From the NCBI RefSeq assembly GCF_030684895.1, contig NZ_JAUXXP010000011.1:1-64000 (forward strand): 64,000 bases of DNA. Reading direction: 5' to 3'. The stretch comes from Pseudomonas sp. (GTDB lineage Bacteria > Pseudomonadota > Gammaproteobacteria > Pseudomonadales > Pseudomonadaceae). Within the stretch, counting starts at the first letter, position 1, and every line of letters begins with the position of its first letter. The position numbers and the translations under genes are program-made. Below, piece by piece: positions 60,736-64,000 of the stretch. The notes beneath the pieces are model-generated. The model ran no database searches. It was not told where the DNA came from and worked only from the letters and a program-made list of their open reading frames with translations.

Positions 60736-60932
60736 GCAAGTGCCGGCGCAAGGATCGCGCCAGATTTGTGACCAACCATTCAACTTCAATACCACTGGTC
60801 GCCCGTGCGTCTGACAAGGATTGTCAGGCCACAGGCAGCGGAATATGTTCAGGCATGGTGTTCGCCCTTAATGCAGGGAGCGTTAGCGATGCCCAATATT
60901 GCCAATCCACAACCGTCACACCTGCCGATCCA

Positions 60933-61871
60933 ATGAAAAACGCCAAATGGCAGGCTGACCTGCAGCAACTTCGCCACCTGCGACTGTTCAACAACGTCGC
61001 CGCCAGCAGCATCAGCCAGCTGCTCAAGGAATTTCGCGCCTGTGATCTGGAAGCCGGTGAAGTACTGCTGTCACCCTTTAACCGTAACCAGTACCTCTAT
61101 CTGCTGCTCAAGGGCCAACTCAAGGTCTACCTCGGCTCGCTCGACAGCCAGGCCGTCAGCACCCTGAGCGTCGGCGACTGCGCTGGCGAAATCAGCTTTA
61201 TCGACAATGAACACCCCTCTGCCTACGTGGTGGCGACCGAGGCCTGCAGCGTTTTGCGCCTGCACCGCGAATCGCTGTTCAACCTGTTCCAGCAATCGCC
61301 AGAACTGATGCAAAACATGCTCGAGCTGCTCTGCGATCGCGTACGCAAAGGCAACCGGATCATCCTCGACAGCGAACAGACCGCCAATATCGACGCCCTC
61401 ACCGGCGCCTATAACCGCCGCTGGCTGGAACATATCTTCGAGCGCGAAAGCACCCGCAGCGCCTTCAATGGCAAACCGCTGTGCATGCTGATGCTGGATG
61501 TCGACCACTTCAAAGCCTACAACGACCAGCATGGCCACCTCGCTGGCGACTATGCCCTGTGCCTGGTAGCGCACACTTTGCGCAACCAGCTGCGCCCCAA
61601 GGACAGCCTGACCCGCTACGGCGGCGAAGAGTTCGTCATCCTACTGCCGGAAATCGCCATCGATGAGGCGCGCAGCATCGGCGAGCGGCTACGCCTGGCG
61701 CTACGCACTGTCAGCTCATTCCACTCACCGATTGGCGTGCTGCCAGGGGTGACTGTGTCGATTGGTCTGGCACAAATGCAGCCCAAGGACAGCCTGCAAG
61801 GCGTGATCGCCCGCGCCGACAGCGCGCTGTATCAGGCCAAACAGCAAGGCCGTGACTGCCTCTGCGGCTGA
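60933..61871 (+). CDS. Cyclic-nucleotide-type sensor and diguanylate cyclase
   Basis: A 312-aa protein (from the ATG at 60933). An N-terminal CRP-like cNMP-binding fold (about 12-135, with GDCAGEISFIDNEHPSAYVVAT) is followed by a GGDEF domain with intact GGEEF at 230-234 and an RxxD inhibitory site (RPKD, 221-224) exactly five residues before it. It should make c-di-GMP under product inhibition and respond to a ligand or redox state at the N-terminus. The start is uncertain: in-frame starts at 60855 (ATG) and 60768 (GTG) would add residues without family likeness, and no start has a strong ribosome site. Confidence 0.87.
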   Translation: MKNAKWQADLQQLRHLRLFNNVAASSISQLLKEFRACDLEAGEVLLSPFNRNQYLYLLLKGQLKVYLGSLDSQAVSTLSVGDCAGEISFIDNEHPSAYVVATEACSVLRLHRESLFNLFQQSPELMQNMLELLCDRVRKGNRIILDSEQTANIDALTGAYNRRWLEHIFERESTRSAFNGKPLCMLMLDVDHFKAYNDQHGHLAGDYALCLVAHTLRNQLRPKDSLTRYGGEEFVILLPEIAIDEARSIGERLRLALRTVSSFHSPIGVLPGVTVSIGLAQMQPKDSLQGVIARADSALYQAKQQGRDCLCG

Positions 61872-61923
61872 CCCCTACGATCTGCTGCGCGTCGGCCCTG
61901 CTGCGTTAAAAACAGGCTCAGCA

Positions 61924-62011
61924 AGCCACTTGTGGCTAACGCGCTTCAGCGCGACCCGAAGGGCGAGTTAAACGAGTAATGCTCATGTACAACAGTACAC
62001 TCGCGTGCGAG
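61924..62011. repeat. Chain of four small hairpins in an intergenic region
   Basis: Four perfect short stems follow each other: 61924-61929/61932-61937, 61941-61945/61948-61952, 61986-61990/61995-61999 and 62000-62004/62007-62011, with 2-4-nt loops. There is no coding support in the 326-nt gap 61872-62197. It may be a mobile-type repeat or a structured RNA. Confidence 0.5.
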
Positions 62012-62197
62012 CCCAATCCGCTTCCTCGCCGCTTTGACCAGCCGGAGGCTGTTACTAACGTAGCGCCTTGCAGGACTCTAGCTCGCGAGATCGTAAACAA
62101 AGGTTAAAGCACCGTACTGCAGTCCACTCAATCACATTTCTTACTCACTCTTGCTAGAGTGCTGCGCATAACAACAACGCCCGGATGGCACTTTCAT

Positions 62198-63361
62198 ATG
62201 CGCAAAATTCTGATCACCCTGCTGATAATCCTGTTGATCGCTGCAGGCAGTGTGTTTGCCCTGCCCTCCTTGCTTGACCGCAAGATGAACAGCGTCGAAT
62301 CCCCCGCGCCCTATCCCGCCAGCGAGCCGGCCAAGCAGCTGCATCAACAGCTGTTTATTGCCGACCTGCATGACGACGTACTGCTGTGGGAGCGCGACCT
62401 GCTCAAGCGCTATGACTTTGGCCACTCCGACCTGCCGCGCATGCTCGAAGGCCGTGTCGGCCTGCAGGTGTTCTCCACCGTGACCAAGACGCCGCGCGGC
62501 ATCAACTACGAGCGCAACAGCGGCGAGACTGACAACATCACCCTGCTGGCCATGGCCCAGCGCTGGCCCAAGGAAACCTGGGGCAGCCTGCTGCAACGCG
62601 CCCTCTATCAGGCGCACAAGCTCAATGAGGCCAGTGCCAACAGCGACGGCCGCCTGGTGCTGATCAAAACCCGCAGCGATCTGGTCAACTTTGTCAGCGC
62701 CTGGAAGAAAGATCCGCAGCGTGTTGCGGCAATTCTCGCCACCGAAGGCTTACAGCCGATCGAAGGCAAACTTGAAAACGTCGACACACTCTATAACGCA
62801 GGCTTTCGCATCACCGGCCTGACCCACTTCTTCGATAATGAAATTGGCGGCTCCGCCCACGGTTTGGAAAAAGGCGGCCTGACCCCGCTGGGTCGGCAAG
62901 TGATCAAGCGCCTGGAAGAAAAAGCCATGCTGATCGACCTGGCTCACGCCTCGCGCCCGCTGATCGATGATGTACTGGCCATCAGCACCCGCCCGGTATT
63001 GGTCTCCCATACAGGCGTGGAAGGCACCTGCAAAGGCCCGCGCAACCTCAGCGACCAACACCTGAAAGCCATCGCGGCTACCGGCGGAGTAATCGGTATC
63101 GGTTACTGGGATGCTGCCGTCTGCGCCACCTCGGTCGAGACCATCGTCAAGGCAATGCGCTATACCGCCGGCTTGATTGGCGTGCAGCACGTGGCGCTGG
63201 GCTCGGACTTCAACGGCACCATCCATGCACCGTTTGACGTCACCGGCCTGCCGCAACTGACCGAAGGCCTGCTCAAGGCGGGTTTCAGCCACGCGGACAT
63301 TGCCGCGATCATGGGCGGCAACGTGCAGCGCCTGCTGCTTGCCAGCCTTCCCGAAAATTGA
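62198..63361 (+). CDS. Membrane dipeptidase (peptidase family M19)
   Basis: A 387-aa zinc peptidase of the renal-dipeptidase family. One N-terminal membrane anchor or uncleaved signal (about 4-23) places it in the periplasm. Metal-ligand motifs are ADLHDD (about 56-61), ATEG, IDLAHAS, VSHTG and the catalytic GSDFNGT. The family often cleaves D-amino-acid or modified dipeptides. The ATG at 62198 is chosen; 13 upstream in-frame codons are unlikely. A GC-rich terminator follows. Confidence 0.92.
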   Translation: MRKILITLLIILLIAAGSVFALPSLLDRKMNSVESPAPYPASEPAKQLHQQLFIADLHDDVLLWERDLLKRYDFGHSDLPRMLEGRVGLQVFSTVTKTPRGINYERNSGETDNITLLAMAQRWPKETWGSLLQRALYQAHKLNEASANSDGRLVLIKTRSDLVNFVSAWKKDPQRVAAILATEGLQPIEGKLENVDTLYNAGFRITGLTHFFDNEIGGSAHGLEKGGLTPLGRQVIKRLEEKAMLIDLAHASRPLIDDVLAISTRPVLVSHTGVEGTCKGPRNLSDQHLKAIAATGGVIGIGYWDAAVCATSVETIVKAMRYTAGLIGVQHVALGSDFNGTIHAPFDVTGLPQLTEGLLKAGFSHADIAAIMGGNVQRLLLASLPEN

Positions 63362-63386
63362 GTAAAAACCAGCCAATCGCCGTCAT

Positions 63387-63421
63387 CCGGCGCGGCACTT
63401 CGCCGCGCCGGCTTCTTGCTT
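63387..63421 (+). terminator. Terminator downstream of the dipeptidase gene
   Basis: A 10-bp GC stem (63387-63396 with 63402-63411) and a 5-nt loop, followed by a CTTCTTGCTTT tract that is T-rich but not a pure run. Confidence 0.75.
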
Positions 63422-63459
63422 TACACTGGCGGCCGTTCACTCCTTAACCAATTGATGAG

Positions 63460-64000
63460 ATGACCGTGCTCAAAGCACTCAAGAAAATATTCGGCAAAGC
63501 CGAGGGCGAGCAGCCCAGCCCAGCAACTCCGTCACCTGTAACGCCCAGCGCACCGCGCGTCCAGCCTGACGCCAACGCTGACAAATCCAGCCGCAGCGCC
63601 TCACCGCGCCCAACGGAAGCCGCTGAAAAACCGTTACAGAGCAAGGAAAAACCGGCGAATGCGCGCCGCGAACGCCCTGCCAAACCAGTCGACACCTGGA
63701 AACTGGAAGACTTCGCCGTAGCGCCGGCCGAGGGCAAAACCCGTTTTCATGACTTCAAGCTCTCCCCCGAGCTGATGCATGCCATCCATGATCTGGGTTT
63801 CCCATATTGCACGCCGATCCAGGCGCAGGTGCTGGGTTACACCCTCAGCGGCCGTGACGCCATCGGCCGCGCGCAGACCGGCACGGGCAAGACTGCCGCC
63901 TTCCTGATCTCGATCATCACCCAGCTGCTGCAAACCCCGCCGCCGAAAGAGCGCTATATGGGCGAGCCACGCGCGCTGATTATCGCGCCGACTCGCGAGC
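63460..64000 (+). CDS. rhlB: DEAD-box RNA helicase RhlB (partial, 5' part)
   Basis: The first 180 codons of a DEAD-box RNA helicase, cut by the window end. A Pro/Ala/Lys-rich, probably disordered N-terminal extension (about 10-85) precedes the helicase core. The Q motif ([11 protein letters not shown]), motif I AQTGTGKT and motif Ia APTRE are visible. RhlB unwinds RNA in the degradosome with RNase E. Position after an esterase and acyl-CoA synthetase matches PAO1 PA3861 rhlB. The ATG at 63460 lacks a strong ribosome site. Confidence 0.9.
   Translation, partial: MTVLKALKKIFGKAEGEQPSPATPSPVTPSAPRVQPDANADKSSRSASPRPTEAAEKPLQSKEKPANARRERPAKPVDTWKLEDFAVAPAEGKTRFHDFKLSPELMHAIHDLGFPYCTPIQAQVLGYTLSGRDAIGRAQTGTGKTAAFLISIITQLLQTPPPKERYMGEPRALIIAPTRE

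Overview
This 64 kb window is chromosomal core DNA from a Pseudomonas or a very close relative. The gene content and order resemble the P. aeruginosa PAO1 blocks PA1013-PA1004, PA0976-PA0956, PA0954-PA0928 and PA3858-PA3861 (compared from memory; no search was run). Pseudomonad markers are pal/oprL, an OprD-family porin, GacS, aapJQMP, and the tol, relA and cysM neighbourhoods. Coding density is high and GC content is high, with many GTG starts and 1-4 nt stop/start overlaps. No insertion sequence, prophage, integrase or CRISPR array was seen.

Layout. 0.2-3.2 kb (minus): dapA-bamC, then purC of an unexpectedly long type. 3.4-7.4 kb: gcvR-bcp (plus), a PerM-like membrane protein and tusA (minus), and the periplasmic protease bepA (plus). 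7.5-10.2 kb (minus): nadA, tRNA-Lys(UUU) and the queuosine genes queE-queC. 10.2-10.5 kb: a noncoding array of three structured repeats of about 74 bp. 10.5-15.8 kb (minus): the complete Tol-Pal operon ybgC-tolQ-tolR-tolA-tolB-pal-cpoB. 15.8-20.9 kb (minus): ruvC-ruvA-ruvB behind a LexA-like box, then yebC and aspS. 21.2-25.6 kb: an Hpt/HD-GYP protein, a Dps ferritin, a diguanylate cyclase and a membrane-anchored cold-shock protein (plus), then slyX and a HIT protein (minus). 25.6-26.3 kb: an AT-richer gap with one doubtful small membrane ORF. 26.3-34.6 kb: the OprD porin, a thioesterase, proS, a lipoprotein, a lytic transglycosylase, acyP and a thioredoxin lipoprotein, a PilZ-like protein and two small unknowns. 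34.7-43.2 kb: yihY, arsC-like, wrbA, DUF2069, hda with a second PerM-like gene, DUF2066, and purM-purN-DUF3108. 43.3-49.6 kb (minus): DUF2058, mazG, relA, rlmD-cysM, with palindromic repeats between genes. 49.8-53.4 kb (plus): gacS, a CxxC protein and a META-domain lipoprotein. 53.5-57.7 kb (minus): aapJQMP. 58.2-64 kb (plus): carboxylesterase, acyl-CoA synthetase, a cNMP-sensor diguanylate cyclase, an M19 dipeptidase and the start of rhlB.

Functional themes are envelope maintenance (BamC, BepA, Tol-Pal, Slt, OprD), nucleotide and cofactor synthesis (PurC/M/N, NadA, QueC/E, CysM, DapA), repair and replication control (RuvABC, Hda, MazG), stress signalling (RelA, GacS, Dps) and c-di-GMP signalling (four proteins). 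The points most worth a second look are the long-form PurC, the hairpin repeat array with a compensatory base change and a diverged copy 8 kb away, the LexA-like box before ruvC, a chain of four small hairpins near 62 kb, a sigma-54-like promoter upstream of aapJ, and the Hpt/HD-GYP protein with altered catalytic residues. I found no clear case of a wholly new multi-gene system.
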